This document shows, in pieces, positions 53,848 to 63,868 of a DNA stretch of 64,000 bases. Position numbers and translations under genes: made by a program. Below the pieces are notes generated by a model that was given only the letters and a program-made list of their open reading frames with translations, ran no database searches and was not told the origin of the DNA. This stretch comes from Paraburkholderia sp. BL23I1N1 (GTDB lineage Bacteria; Pseudomonadota; Gammaproteobacteria; Burkholderiales; Burkholderiaceae). The stretch lies in NCBI RefSeq assembly GCF_003610295.1, contig NZ_RAPV01000001.1:2852001-2916000 (forward strand), given 5' to 3'. The stretch's first letter is position 1. Each line of letters opens with the position of its first letter.

Positions 53848-54564
53848 TTAGTGCGACGGCAGGCCGGTTTCCAGTTGACGCTGCAGTTCGCGAACCTGGC
53901 GCTGCGCGGCGCGCAGCTGGTCTTGTGCGGCAGCCTTCTGCTGCGCCAGCGCCGTTGCTTCGGCTCGGGTCTGCTGCTGCTGATTCGTGACAATCGTCTG
54001 CTGCTGATGCGCGATGTCGAGGTCGGCCTGCAAGCGGTTTGCACGGTCCTGTGACAACGCGATCATGCGCTCCGTGAAGGCCTTCTGCGCCTCCAGTTGC
54101 GTGCGGCGAATCTCGACGTCCGACAGCTGCAGCGTCTGACGAACAAAATCCTTGTAGATCATGTCGGCACGCGTGGCGTCCTGCGTCTTGATCACACGCC
54201 AGAAGTTCTTCTGCTGGAACAACGCCACGTAGTACGTCATCTCCTTGCCATAAAACAGCAAGCTCGCTCCGTAACTACCGTTGTACGTCGTGCGCAATTC
54301 GCTCAGATCCGAGCCGCGGATCATCTGCTGCAATTCCGCCACATTCCCCGCAGCGGATTGCTTGGCCTCGTCCGGCGTCAACGCACTCGTCTGCGCCTGT
54401 CCAGCCACTGAATTGGCCGGCAACGCCGTCGTCGTGCCCGGCTGGGAAACAACGCCAGCACTCGACCCGCTATCCGGCAGAGCCTGCGCACCCGCGCCCT
54501 GCACGGCCCCCATCGCGATCAATGCAGCCAGGGCAATCTGCCGTAGTTTCGACTTTCGGTCCAT
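53848..54564 (-). CDS. Exported DUF2968 coiled-coil protein
   Basis: The 238-residue protein has a signal peptide (LRQIALAALIAMGAVQGAGA). A globular part follows (LRTTYNGSYGASLLFYGKEM, YYVALFQQKNFWRVIKTQDA). A long Gln/Ala-rich coiled coil occupies ~140-235. It matches DUF2968, a family of unknown function in Burkholderiales. It lies 48 nt downstream of the sigma-54 activator on the same strand and may be part of the pilus regulon. Confidence 0.8.
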   Translation of the reverse strand: MDRKSKLRQIALAALIAMGAVQGAGAQALPDSGSSAGVVSQPGTTTALPANSVAGQAQTSALTPDEAKQSAAGNVAELQQMIRGSDLSELRTTYNGSYGASLLFYGKEMTYYVALFQQKNFWRVIKTQDATRADMIYKDFVRQTLQLSDVEIRRTQLEAQKAFTERMIALSQDRANRLQADLDIAHQQQTIVTNQQQQTRAEATALAQQKAAAQDQLRAAQRQVRELQRQLETGLPSH

Positions 54565-54611
54565 GTAAATCCTGCTCGAACAGTTTTTGTTTTAGTACAA
54601 CCGTCTCATTA

Positions 54612-56003
54612 TTACTCACTTTCGCGCGTTTCGGGCTCTTCGTCAAAAATTTGGTACTTGCGCATCTTCTCCCACAAAACCTTGCGGCTGATGCCCAGAT
54701 AAAGTGCCGTGTCCTGACGACGCCAACCGTTTGCGTCGAGCGCGGCCAGCACGCGATTGCGCTCGGCCATGTCCCATTTGCTGCGGTCCACCAGCACCTC
54801 GGCGGCGCTCTCGGCGGGCACCGGCTGGGTGGTGCGCGCAAGCGCGAGCAGCCGCTGCAGGCGCGCCGCGTCCCACGCGCCGATCTGACGCACCGTCACG
54901 CCGATCCGCTCGGCCAGGTTGCGCAGCTCGCGCACATTGCCGGGGAAATACGTGTCGGCCACCGCGTCGGCGAGCCAGTACGGCAGATCCGGTAACGCGG
55001 CGAGTCGCTCGTTGCCGACGATCTGCGCGATGAACGCCTTGAAGATCGCAATCTTGTCGACCGCGCCCCGCTCTTCGAGTGACGGAATCTTCAACTCGAT
55101 CACTGCAAGCCGATAGTAAAGATCGGCGCGGAAGGTGCCGTCCTTGACCAGTTGCGGCAGATGTTTGTTGGTCGCCGCCACCAGCCGGAAATCGAGCTTC
55201 ACCGGCGTGGCCGAACCGATTCGCGTGACCGCGCTGTCTTCGAGCACGCGCAGTAGCTTGACCTGCTGGTAGAGCGGCAGGTCGCCGATTTCGTCGAGGA
55301 ACAGCGTGCCGCCGTCGGACTGTTCGAAGTAGCCCTTGTGCGCGACCACCGCGCCCGTAAACGAGCCTTTCGAGTGGCCGAAGAACAGCGATTCGAACAG
55401 ACCGTCCGGAATCGCCCCGCAGTTCACCGCGACGAACGGCCCCTGGCCGTAGCGGGTATGTTTTTCGTGCAGCAATTGCGCGATGCGCTCCTTGCCGACG
55501 CCGGTTTCGCCGTGCACCAGCACGCTCGTGTCGCAGTCGGCAAACGTGTCGACTTCGTGCAGCAGCGCCTGCATGCACTCCGAGTTGGCGATCATCGCAT
55601 CCGACTCGTGCGTCTTGGCGCTGTGCGCGCGCAGTTGCAACACCAGCTTCATGACCATGCCGCGCAGTTCGGCGCAGGTGAAGTCGAGCGGCAGGATGTG
55701 CGAATAGTCGGACGGGTAAGTCGCTGGGTCATGGTCGCGCGGCGCGGCGCCGACCCACACGACGGGAATGCCGTGCGCGGCCTGCCAGTCGCGCATGAGC
55801 AGCGCGCCGCTGTCGATCACCGAGACGCTTATGATCGCGAGCGACGGCCGCAGCGCCGTCCGTTCAGGCGAGATCGCGATATCGTCCGCGCGGATCACTT
55901 CGACGTCGAAGCTCGCCATGCAGCGCGCGACCCGGTCGACGATGTCGGCCTTGCCCTCCCAGACGTAGATATCGAGTTCCTCGATTTTGGGGTTGGTTCT
56001 CAT
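54612..56003 (-). CDS. Sigma-54-dependent transcriptional activator with VpsR-like receiver
   Basis: The 463-residue protein has an N-terminal degenerate receiver-like domain (~1-130) like that of VpsR-type regulators. A central AAA+ domain follows: Walker [19 protein letters not shown] (sigma-54 contact loop, Ser in place of Ala), Walker [12 protein letters not shown] and the R-finger region. A Fis-type HTH ([20 protein letters not shown]) ends it. It sits just downstream of tadG on the same strand and probably controls the Tad pilus genes. Confidence 0.9.
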   Translation of the reverse strand: MRTNPKIEELDIYVWEGKADIVDRVARCMASFDVEVIRADDIAISPERTALRPSLAIISVSVIDSGALLMRDWQAAHGIPVVWVGAAPRDHDPATYPSDYSHILPLDFTCAELRGMVMKLVLQLRAHSAKTHESDAMIANSECMQALLHEVDTFADCDTSVLVHGETGVGKERIAQLLHEKHTRYGQGPFVAVNCGAIPDGLFESLFFGHSKGSFTGAVVAHKGYFEQSDGGTLFLDEIGDLPLYQQVKLLRVLEDSAVTRIGSATPVKLDFRLVAATNKHLPQLVKDGTFRADLYYRLAVIELKIPSLEERGAVDKIAIFKAFIAQIVGNERLAALPDLPYWLADAVADTYFPGNVRELRNLAERIGVTVRQIGAWDAARLQRLLALARTTQPVPAESAAEVLVDRSKWDMAERNRVLAALDANGWRRQDTALYLGISRKVLWEKMRKYQIFDEEPETRESE

Positions 56004-56018
56004 CTTGTCTTGGTTACG

Positions 56019-57809
56019 CTAGTTGACCAGTTGCGAGACGCCGCATGTCAGCGACATATTGTGGACCGTGGCGGTGCCGACTTGTACGCCTAACAGCGAG
56101 AGTGTAGGGACGAGCACGGTGTCGAGGAGGTTGAACACGGGCTGCAGCAGCGGTGTTAAGGCTGTCGTCACGAGCGAGAGAATCGAAGTCGTGAGACCGG
56201 ACAGATCGTAAGAGCCGAGCGAAATGTGCAAAGCCCCTGGCAACTGCGTAAATAACGCCGTGGTCAACGCTGCACCATCGCTGCCGATCGCGTTGGAATT
56301 GGCGCTCTTGCTCACGTCGAAGCTGCCCGAAGAGCCGTCGAAGACCAGTGGCGTCGAACCGGGCGTGAGCGGCAACGGTCCAATGCCGTTCAATACGATG
56401 CTCGCGACATTACCCAATAACACCACCGAGATCGTCGCGATATTGACGGATCCGCCGCCGGACGCATTGGCGCCGAGGCAAATCGATGCAATGCTCGGCT
56501 TAACCTGAATCGTGGCGTTGGTAGCCGCCTTGGTGCTTTCGCAATCGACCGAACTCAGTCCCGCCGTGCCTTGTGCGACCGTCAATGTCAGCACTAACGG
56601 CGTGCTGAGCGCTGATATTGAGACAATGCCCAGATTCAACGGAGGCAATGTCACCGGCATTAAATTGATGGTCGCGTTGACCGCCGCCGTGCTCGCCTGC
56701 GTGCGGTACACGGCATTCGCTCCCGTGCCTACCGTACCGCCCTCGCCCACCGCCAGCACCGGCGGATGGATGATCTGCAACGAAATACCCGCCACACCGG
56801 CCAGGCCTGCCGTCACGTTGATCACTGGCGCAACGCCGGTAGTTGGGTCCGGACGCTCCGCGATCTGCGCGGCAACCATCAACGCATCGAACGCATTGAT
56901 CGTCGCTGTCGCTGCGGCATTCGGATTGGCGAGTCCGAGCGCCAGTAGCCCAGGCGCGGACGTACCGCCATCGCCGACGGTTATGTCCTGACCGCCAGGA
57001 ATCGCAACGACCAGCGTTCGCAGAATCGCCGCGTTGACGGTATCGCCGCCGGCTTGCAGCGCATTGGCCATCGCGACCATCAGGTTCTGGTAAGTCACAG
57101 TGGTCGCGAGCAGGCCCTGCATCGACGATGCGCCGAGCGCCACCATCAGATCCGAAAGCTTGATATGTGCCGTCGCGAGACTTTGCGTATCGCCGATACT
57201 CAGCGATACGCTAGTCTTCAGCAAGCCACCCAGGATCGCGTTCAGCAGTGCCGATTGTTGCGTGTTGATCGTGGCGATGCCGGTACCGAGCGAGAACGCA
57301 TCGATATTGGAGGCCAGCGCGGTGGCCGTCGCAGTCACGTTACGCGCCGGTCCGAGGAACAAAAATGGCACTTGCTGCGCGACCTTGACCTGCACTGCGT
57401 TGAGCGGATTACCGCTCGTGCCGAAATAAGTGCTGGTACTGGTATCCCAACGCCCACACGTAGTCGTAAGCGTTTTGGTGGATCCATCGGCAGTGAATCC
57501 ATTGGCCGTCGCATTCTGCTGCGCGACGGTCGTTACCGTCGCGCAACCTGCCGGACTGCTGATCACCTGTACACCGGCCATCGCCGCCAGATCCGCCGTG
57601 CGCTGCAACTGCCGGCGCGCATAGTACGTATTGCCGACATCGAGTGCGCCCAGCGCCGCGAGCGCCAGGCTCAGGAAGATCGCGGCCATCACCGCGGCCG
57701 CTCCATGCTGCCGGCGCAGCACAAGCATGCCTGCGCCGCCGGCACGACGTGCGTAGCCCGCACGCGTCCTTCGTCTGGCTAGGATCACTGAAGATTGACG
57801 TCCGGGCAT
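56019..57809 (-). CDS. tadG: TadG-like pilus-assembly protein
   Basis: The 596-residue protein is read from ATG 57809, 1 nt after the upstream stop; a GTG 4 codons earlier is possible. After a basic N-terminus, the segment QHGAAAVMAAIFLSLALAAL forms the TadE/G-type prepilin-like membrane anchor. It is followed by VGNTYYARRQLQRTADLAAM. The long periplasmic part is Ala/Thr/Val-rich with repeated beta strands. TadG is thought to help anchor or assemble Flp pili. It is followed by the sigma-54 activator. Confidence 0.82.
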   Translation of the reverse strand: MPGRQSSVILARRRTRAGYARRAGGAGMLVLRRQHGAAAVMAAIFLSLALAALGALDVGNTYYARRQLQRTADLAAMAGVQVISSPAGCATVTTVAQQNATANGFTADGSTKTLTTTCGRWDTSTSTYFGTSGNPLNAVQVKVAQQVPFLFLGPARNVTATATALASNIDAFSLGTGIATINTQQSALLNAILGGLLKTSVSLSIGDTQSLATAHIKLSDLMVALGASSMQGLLATTVTYQNLMVAMANALQAGGDTVNAAILRTLVVAIPGGQDITVGDGGTSAPGLLALGLANPNAAATATINAFDALMVAAQIAERPDPTTGVAPVINVTAGLAGVAGISLQIIHPPVLAVGEGGTVGTGANAVYRTQASTAAVNATINLMPVTLPPLNLGIVSISALSTPLVLTLTVAQGTAGLSSVDCESTKAATNATIQVKPSIASICLGANASGGGSVNIATISVVLLGNVASIVLNGIGPLPLTPGSTPLVFDGSSGSFDVSKSANSNAIGSDGAALTTALFTQLPGALHISLGSYDLSGLTTSILSLVTTALTPLLQPVFNLLDTVLVPTLSLLGVQVGTATVHNMSLTCGVSQLVN

Positions 57810-57810
57810 G

Positions 57811-58197
57811 TCATCGCTCACCGCTACTGCCGCTCGAACCGGAACTGAATTGCGAGCCGGTGGTGCCGCTGCCGTTGCCGCCAGAACCTAACGCTGACTC
57901 GTAAAGATCGGGAATCTTGCTCTTGAACGATTCCAGATAGCGACGATATGCAAGGCCCGCTTCCGCACCCAGCATCGGCAGCGCCGGCGCAGCTTCCGCG
58001 TTGCTGCTCTGCAGACTGATCCAGGCACGTGCCGAATGACCGATTTCGCTCGCAGCCGGCGCCGTCTCCATTGATGTGCTGGTCTGAGCAAGTGCCACGT
58101 CGGCCAAGCCCGCGGTCAAGCCGAACGCGAGCCCTGCACTCATGACAATACGTGCCACTGAATCCATGCAACCCCGTTCCATCTGTTTGTTTTTCAT
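57811..58197 (-). CDS. Exported DUF3613 protein of the Tad locus
   Basis: The 128-residue protein is read from ATG 58197 with GGGGA upstream. A signal peptide (IVMSAGLAFGLTAGLADVAL) leads to a short helical domain with WISLQSSNAEAAPALPMLGA and AYRRYLESFKSKIPDLYESA, the DUF3613 signature. A Gly/Ser tail follows. DUF3613 genes accompany Burkholderia Tad clusters; the function is unknown. It lies between tadD and tadG. Confidence 0.78.
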   Translation of the reverse strand: MKNKQMERGCMDSVARIVMSAGLAFGLTAGLADVALAQTSTSMETAPAASEIGHSARAWISLQSSNAEAAPALPMLGAEAGLAYRRYLESFKSKIPDLYESALGSGGNGSGTTGSQFSSGSSGSSGER

Positions 58198-58223
58198 ATC
58201 CCGTCCCCTGATTGCGCCGTTGC

Positions 58224-59093
58224 TCATTGCGCAAACCGCTGCAATAAGCGCGGTGCCGGCTCGATCCCCTGCACGCTCGCGATGGCGCCGGCCGGTCCAC
58301 CTGACTGCTGGACCGCCGGCGCTGAAGATTGCGATTGCGTGCGTTCCGCCACGGCCACCTTGGCCGCGTCGCCGCGAATCGCCGCGCGCACTTCGGGCGC
58401 CAGCTTCTGCTGATTCATCACCGCCAGCGCCTGCGCCTGCTCACCGTTGGCAAGCAGAAACAGGACGAGATTGCTGACGATCTTCGGATTGTTCTGATCA
58501 AGTTGAGCCGCCTGCATCAGCGGCACGCGCGCGCCGCTTACATCGCCGTTGCGCATGCGTGCATAGCCAAGATCTGACAAAGTCACCGCATCGGTCGGCG
58601 CGAGTTGCGCCGACTGCTCCAACTCCTGCGCGGCGCGCGCGAAATCGCCCGCCCCGCCGGCGAGCAAACCGAGGCCGCGATAACCCCGCGCCGCCAACGG
58701 TGTCTTCAGCAATTGTGTATATGCGGTCGCGGCGGCCGCCGGTTGAGCGGTCATACGCAGCGCGTCAGCGCGCAGCAGAATCGTGTCTGGCGTCACGCTG
58801 TATTGCTTTTCATAGGCGTCGATATGCGCGAGCGACGCGTAGTAAAGTCCCTGCGACTGCATCTGATCGATCAGCCCGAGATACATGCCCGGCGTATCCG
58901 GCGCAGGGTCGCGGTTGGCCTGCTGGGCGAGCGCCGCGCGCTCGGCTTGCGGGCCCACGCCATACCCGAGATCCTTCGACGCGCACCCGCCAAGCCACAT
59001 CGACACCACCAACGACACAGATAACAAAGCCGCCACGCGCACGCCTCGTGGCTTGATGCACTTCTGGTATTCGATCGAAAAACTGTGAGTCAT
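58224..59093 (-). CDS. tadD: TadD-like TPR lipoprotein
   Basis: The 289-residue protein is read from ATG 59093 with GAGGA upstream. It has a lipoprotein signal with VVSMWLGGCASKDLG (lipobox GGC). TPR repeats at ~75-230 (AAYTQLLKTPLAARGYRGLG, AQLAPTDAVTLSDLGYARMR) follow. TadD helps secretin assembly in Tad systems. It is followed by DUF3613 and tadG and preceded by tadC at 10 nt. Confidence 0.88.
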   Translation of the reverse strand: MTHSFSIEYQKCIKPRGVRVAALLSVSLVVSMWLGGCASKDLGYGVGPQAERAALAQQANRDPAPDTPGMYLGLIDQMQSQGLYYASLAHIDAYEKQYSVTPDTILLRADALRMTAQPAAAATAYTQLLKTPLAARGYRGLGLLAGGAGDFARAAQELEQSAQLAPTDAVTLSDLGYARMRNGDVSGARVPLMQAAQLDQNNPKIVSNLVLFLLANGEQAQALAVMNQQKLAPEVRAAIRGDAAKVAVAERTQSQSSAPAVQQSGGPAGAIASVQGIEPAPRLLQRFAQ

Positions 59094-59103
59094 TGCAAAA
59101 TCC

Positions 59104-60105
59104 TCAGCGTTGCGTCGAGCGCAGTGACTTCGTGACGGCAAGCACACCCGGTCCGGCTGTGACAATCATCAGGGCCGGCAACAGCGTGACGATCATCACA
59201 CCGGTCATCTTTACAGTGAGGCGGCCAATGCGTTCGCGCAGCATCGCGCGGCGCGCTTCGCGCAAGCGATCTCCGAACAGTTTGAGCGGCTCCTGCACCG
59301 CGCCACCGTGCCTGTCTACCTGTATCAGCAGTCGCACCACCGCACGCAAATCCTCGTTGTCATAACTCGCCGCGAGGCGATTAAGCGACTGGTCGCGCGA
59401 GCGGCCGGCCGCGAATTGACGCTGTGCAATTTCCAGTTCGTGAGACAGCACCGGCAGCACCGTACGAAAATCGCTCACCATTACCTGCAGGCTCTGATCG
59501 AGTGAGAGACCAACGCCTTGCAGCAGACGCAGCAGATCGACCAACAGCGGCAATTCGTCAATCACGCCGTTGCGACGTCGGCTGGCGCGGCGCGCCACGT
59601 AAATCTTCGGCGCCATGAAACCGGCCAGGGCGGCCACAATAACGACCTCCACACAGGTCGATGCCGAGACATGCCCGCGTGCGAGCGTTCCAGCCAGCAA
59701 CGGCAGTATGGCCATGCCCAGGAGGCGCGCGATCAGAAACAGGCCACGCATGCGCGTGTCGACGAATCCACATTGTTCGAGCAGACGGCGATCTTCCTCG
59801 GCGACGATCTGCCGACCGAGCGGTGTATCGAGCCAACGCACCCCGGCGTGTGCGAAACGCTCGAACAGGCCTTTCCAGCCCACGGGCCGGCCACTTCGGG
59901 CAGGGACGCCGGTGTCCGCCCGCTCACCGCCGCGCGCCGCAGCGGCGAGCGCCGCGCTCTGCAGCGCGCGCTCGTCGAGTGCATGCGTCAGCGTGCGTTC
60001 ACTACGCCGCGCCGCCGCGAAACGCACGACCAGCACCGCAGCAATCAGCAACAGGCCGAGTGCTGCGAGAGCAAGCGCGATGGCGGCAACGTGTTGAGCT
60101 TGCAT
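59104..60105 (-). CDS. tadC: TadC-like inner-membrane platform protein
   Basis: The 333-residue protein is read from ATG 60105, 2 nt after the tadB stop. It has one N-terminal TM helix, two in the middle (RLLGMAILPLLAGTLA, VVIVAALAGFMAPKIYVARR) and one C-terminal. The T2SF domain reads ELPLLVDLLRLLQGVGLSLD with QSLQVM. With TadB it forms the platform of the pilus motor. Confidence 0.9.
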   Translation of the reverse strand: MQAQHVAAIALALAALGLLLIAAVLVVRFAAARRSERTLTHALDERALQSAALAAAARGGERADTGVPARSGRPVGWKGLFERFAHAGVRWLDTPLGRQIVAEEDRRLLEQCGFVDTRMRGLFLIARLLGMAILPLLAGTLARGHVSASTCVEVVIVAALAGFMAPKIYVARRASRRRNGVIDELPLLVDLLRLLQGVGLSLDQSLQVMVSDFRTVLPVLSHELEIAQRQFAAGRSRDQSLNRLAASYDNEDLRAVVRLLIQVDRHGGAVQEPLKLFGDRLREARRAMLRERIGRLTVKMTGVMIVTLLPALMIVTAGPGVLAVTKSLRSTQR

Positions 60106-60107
60106 CT

Positions 60108-61118
60108 TCAGTTCCTCAGCCGAGCCATTCGATGCAACAGATAGGAGCCCAGCGCCTGCAACGCAAACGCCAGGTAGACGACATTGCGGCCGGTCGGGTC
60201 GAACCACATCGACGCGAAATATTTCGGATTGGACAGAATCAGAAAACCACCAATACCTACCGGCAGTAAGCCCAGTACCCACGACGACAGGCGTGTTTCC
60301 GCCGACATCGCAGTAAGCTCACGTTCGGCCTGTTCGAGATCACGCATGAACGACGACATCCGGTCGAGCATCACGTCCGCACGGCCGCCGTATTTGACCG
60401 ACAGACGCAGCACCGCGCCGACCAGTTCGAGCTCGCGCGTGCTATAGATGACTGCGACCTGAGAGAGCGCACGATCGATTTCGACACCGGCGCGCAACAT
60501 CCGCGAGACGTGGTCGAGACATTCGCGCAGTGGCGCTTCCGTGGTCTGCAGTGATGCCTGAAAAGCGGCGGGCACGCTGTTGCCGAGCGTGATCAGGCGA
60601 ACGATACCGTCGAGAAACAGCGGTAATTGCCTCACAATCTGTTGACGGCGTTTGTTGGCCCGCATCGTCACCAGAAAATAGATGAACGCCCCGCACGTAA
60701 CCAGGACGGCAGCGGCGGCCAACACGCCACCGACGCTCGCAGCCCAGATGCACAACACGAGTACGACCGCCCCCATCAGTATGGCGGGCACCCGCGCATT
60801 GTTGATCCCCGCGCGGGCCATCGCATGCTGCAACATGAAGCTGCCACGCGCTTTCAGATAGCGCGCGCGGGCGAACCAGCCGGCATCGGCCTGCGGCGCC
60901 TGTGGCGCAGCCACGGGGGGCAAACCAGCGCGTGACTGCGCCACACGGGGGCTGGCCACGAAACCGCCTGCGCCAACAGCGCCCGACGCCATGCGGCTAT
61001 CGATGAAGCGTTCGGCGCTCATCTGGTCTTTACGTTGTGCGCCGCGTTGCCATAGCAATAACGCGCCTGCTGCGCACAGCAGCGCGAGCGCCGCGAAGAC
61101 CAGCACTGAGCTAGACAT
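60108..61118 (-). CDS. tadB: TadB-like inner-membrane platform protein
   Basis: The 336-residue protein is read from ATG 61118, which overlaps the tadA end by 8 nt. It has an N-terminal TM helix (LVFAALALLCAAGALLLW), a central TM pair and a C-terminal one. The T2SF domain reads QLPLFLDGIVRLITLGNSVP, AAFQASL. It pairs with TadC around the ATPase. Confidence 0.92.
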   Translation of the reverse strand: MSSSVLVFAALALLCAAGALLLWQRGAQRKDQMSAERFIDSRMASGAVGAGGFVASPRVAQSRAGLPPVAAPQAPQADAGWFARARYLKARGSFMLQHAMARAGINNARVPAILMGAVVLVLCIWAASVGGVLAAAAVLVTCGAFIYFLVTMRANKRRQQIVRQLPLFLDGIVRLITLGNSVPAAFQASLQTTEAPLRECLDHVSRMLRAGVEIDRALSQVAVIYSTRELELVGAVLRLSVKYGGRADVMLDRMSSFMRDLEQAERELTAMSAETRLSSWVLGLLPVGIGGFLILSNPKYFASMWFDPTGRNVVYLAFALQALGSYLLHRMARLRN

Positions 61119-62481
61119 TGAAGCCTCCGCCGAAGCCGCCAGCGCCACCGCCTCCGAAGCCCGCGTTACCGAATGCATTGTCCTGCGCCCCGCCGCCCAG
61201 GGCCTGACGGAAACGTGTCAGTTTCGGCGAGTGTGGATGGATACCGAGCGACACCCACTTATCGAGCTCGTCGCCCTCTGCCGTCACGACCGGTTCGTAG
61301 CGATACAGCTCCTGGGTCGCGATGATGTTGTCCGACAGACCCGTCACTTCGGTGATCGACAGAATCCGCCGGCGCCCATTCGAGAGGCGCCCGATCTGCA
61401 CGATGAAGTCAATCGCATTGGCAATTTGCCGCCGCAGGCTCGATTCCGTGCCCTGGAAGCCAGCAAAGCCCGCCAGCATTTCCAGCCGGTACAGACACTC
61501 GCGCGGCGAGCTCGCGTGAACGGTGCCCATCGAACCGTCGTGGCCGGTATTCATCGCCTGCAGCATTTCGAGCACCTCACCGCCACGCACTTCGCCGACG
61601 ATGATGCGGTCCGGGCGCATCCGCAAGGTATTGCGCAGCAGGTCGCGAATCGTCACGAGGCCCGCGCCATCGAAACCGCCTGGTCGGCTTTCGAGCCGCA
61701 CCACATGTGGATGGTTAAGCGACAGTTCGGCAGTGTCCTCGATCGTCACGACCCGCTCCGGTTCGGGGATGTGGAACGCGAGCGCATTCAGAAGCGAGGT
61801 CTTGCCCGAACTCGTACCGCCCGACACCAGCACGTTGCACCGTGCTGCCACCGCTGCTTCGAGCAGCGCGCCGACTTCGGGGCTATAAGTGCCATTGGCC
61901 AGCAGATCGTCGGGACGCAGTGGGTCCTTGCGGAATTTGCGGATCGAGACGATCGGCCCGTCGATCGATAATGGTTCGATCACCACATTCACGCGACCGC
62001 CGTCCGGCAAACGCGCATCCACCATCGGATTCGATTCGTCCAGGCGTCGTCCGATTGGCGCGAGAATCCGCCGCACGATACGCAGCAAGTGGGCGTTGTC
62101 AGCGAAACGCACCTGAATCCTCGTGAGGATCCCGTGCCGCGACACGTACACGTCGTTGTAGCCGTTGATCAGAATATCTTCGACGGCCGGATCGGCGAGC
62201 AGATCTTCGATCGGGCCGAACCCTGCCAGTTCTTTCGTCAGCGCCTCGGCGATCAGCCGCACTTCGCCTTCGTTGATCGGAATCCGGCGCAGCCGCACAA
62301 AGCTGTCCATCTCCAGATCGACGAACTGGTTGATCGCGTTACGCGACCAGCGGCCGAACTCCGAGCCAAGCTCTTCGATACGCGTCAGCAGATGTTCGTG
62401 CGCAGCGTTCTTGATGTCCTGGAACTGCTGGCTATGCGCGAACGAAGGCGCGTCGTCGGCAAATTCAATTTCTTTTGCCAT
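61111..62481 (-). CDS. tadA: TadA/CpaF secretion ATPase
   Basis: The 456-residue type II/IV secretion ATPase has Walker A GGTSSGKTSLL, the Asp box TIEDTAEL and Walker B RPDRIIVGEVRGGEVLEML. It also has the His box NTGHDGSMGTVHASSP. It drives Flp pilin assembly. The C-terminal Gly/Phe/Asn-rich tail (GGGGAGGFGGGFNV) is unusual but seen in relatives. It lies 3 nt after tadZ. Confidence 0.95.
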   Translation of the reverse strand: MAKEIEFADDAPSFAHSQQFQDIKNAAHEHLLTRIEELGSEFGRWSRNAINQFVDLEMDSFVRLRRIPINEGEVRLIAEALTKELAGFGPIEDLLADPAVEDILINGYNDVYVSRHGILTRIQVRFADNAHLLRIVRRILAPIGRRLDESNPMVDARLPDGGRVNVVIEPLSIDGPIVSIRKFRKDPLRPDDLLANGTYSPEVGALLEAAVAARCNVLVSGGTSSGKTSLLNALAFHIPEPERVVTIEDTAELSLNHPHVVRLESRPGGFDGAGLVTIRDLLRNTLRMRPDRIIVGEVRGGEVLEMLQAMNTGHDGSMGTVHASSPRECLYRLEMLAGFAGFQGTESSLRRQIANAIDFIVQIGRLSNGRRRILSITEVTGLSDNIIATQELYRYEPVVTAEGDELDKWVSLGIHPHSPKLTRFRQALGGGAQDNAFGNAGFGGGGAGGFGGGFNV

Positions 62482-62484
62482 CGT

Positions 62485-63726
62485 TTATGACCGCTTTTGA
62501 GTGGTTGGAATGAAGCGCTTGAGCGCACCAAGCGCGGATTTTCCGCCTGGTTGCGCGGCCGTTCTCGAGGCGCCACCGAGCCGTTCAATCAACGGCTCCA
62601 GCGCACGCACATAGGGGTCGCGTGCCGCGGTGTCCGCCAGCAGATGCCCTTGGTTGACAGCCTGGCCGAGCGCTACTCGCCGCTCCGGCAGTGTCGTCAG
62701 CAATGGAATCTCCAGACGCTGAGCGATCTGCACGGCGGCTAGCCCGAGGTCGCTGTCGAACTTGTTGACGATCAACCGCACGTTGGCAGTATCGACGCCC
62801 TCTTCGCGCAATGCGTCGAGCACACCCACTGCCGATACGATGGAGGCGACGCCCTGATCGCACAGCAGCCACGCTTCGTCCGCGGCCTGCACGACATGGG
62901 CGATGAATTCGACATTGCTGAATCCGCCCAGATCGAAGATCTGCTGGTCAAAGAACGCCCGCAGCCGGTTCAGCAAACCGATCGACGACGAATATGACAC
63001 CTCGCGCATATCGGCAAGGTTCGGCGGTAGCGTCGTAAGTGCGAGGCCGCTCGTGTGGTGCGATAGCGCGGTATGCACGAAGGTTTGATCGAAGCGGCGC
63101 AGATTGCGCACAGCTTCAACGAAATTGAACTCGCTGCGGGTATTCAGGAGCAGCGAGCCATCGCCCGCCGGCAAGCCGAGGTCGATCAATGCGGCTTGCC
63201 GCCCTTTCGCGACGTCACGCCGCTGCAACTTTACCGCGAGGTTCGCGGCCAGCGTGCTCACACCCATGCCGACGCGCGCCCCAAGCAGTGCGGTCACCTG
63301 GCCATGGCGGCTGACCGGTTCGACCAGGTTGTCGAGCACCTGGCGCGTGATGCGCAAAGCATCCTCAGCGGGTGCCGACAGATCGATGAAATCTCGCACA
63401 CCGACACGCAACGCGGCCAATGCGCTTTCCGGCTCGGCGAGCGAACCGATCGCGACGATCTGCATACCTGGATAGGCGCTGCGCACCGCGCTCGCAGCAG
63501 CACTCGCCGCGGCGGCACGGCCGCCGGAAAAGTCGACGAACACCAGCGACGGGTTAAGCGCCCCAATGCGCTGGATGAGCATTGCCGGGTCGAGCGTGAC
63601 CGCTTCGACCGCGCCAGCGCCTACCAGCGTATTGGAGAGCCAATGCACGTGTTCGTCGGCTAGCGAAGCGAACACAAAATAATCGGTGACCGCCCGTTCA
63701 GTCAATGAATGCGTTCTCGCGTTCAT
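62485..63726 (-). CDS. tadZ: TadZ/CpaE localisation protein
   Basis: The 413-residue protein is read from ATG 63726, with AGGA 8 nt upstream; ATG 63735 is in frame but too close to that site. A receiver-like N-terminal domain (FVDFSGGRAAAASAAASAVR, GVRDFIDLSAPAED) precedes a MinD/ParA-like ATPase. The deviant Walker A reads ARVGMGVSTLAANLAVKL, with Val-Ser replacing the Lys-Ser/Thr, as in non-hydrolysing TadZ proteins. It places the Tad machine in the cell. Confidence 0.88.
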   Translation of the reverse strand: MNARTHSLTERAVTDYFVFASLADEHVHWLSNTLVGAGAVEAVTLDPAMLIQRIGALNPSLVFVDFSGGRAAAASAAASAVRSAYPGMQIVAIGSLAEPESALAALRVGVRDFIDLSAPAEDALRITRQVLDNLVEPVSRHGQVTALLGARVGMGVSTLAANLAVKLQRRDVAKGRQAALIDLGLPAGDGSLLLNTRSEFNFVEAVRNLRRFDQTFVHTALSHHTSGLALTTLPPNLADMREVSYSSSIGLLNRLRAFFDQQIFDLGGFSNVEFIAHVVQAADEAWLLCDQGVASIVSAVGVLDALREEGVDTANVRLIVNKFDSDLGLAAVQIAQRLEIPLLTTLPERRVALGQAVNQGHLLADTAARDPYVRALEPLIERLGGASRTAAQPGGKSALGALKRFIPTTQKRS

Positions 63727-63868
63727 GTTGGACATCCTTTTGCGGCATCGGCAGCCAGGCCGCCGCGTCGTACTGCATACTGCCGCGCACAGGCCATGTG
63801 CGCATGCATCTGTTTGCTTCGCGTAATCCGATTACTGCGTGCGTCGAGCGAAGCTTCGGCGCCCTCAT
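63698..63868 (-). CDS. Possible small coupled ORF upstream of tadZ
   Basis: A 56-residue frame starts at ATG 63868, overlapping the stop of the upstream gene in an ATGA, and ends 29 nt inside tadZ. It encodes MRAPKLRSTHAVIGLREANR, later AAAWLPMPQKDVQHE. The coupled start argues for a gene. No domain, hydrophobic segment or relative is recognised, so it may be chance. Confidence 0.35.
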   Translation of the reverse strand: MRAPKLRSTHAVIGLREANRCMRTWPVRGSMQYDAAAWLPMPQKDVQHERENAFID

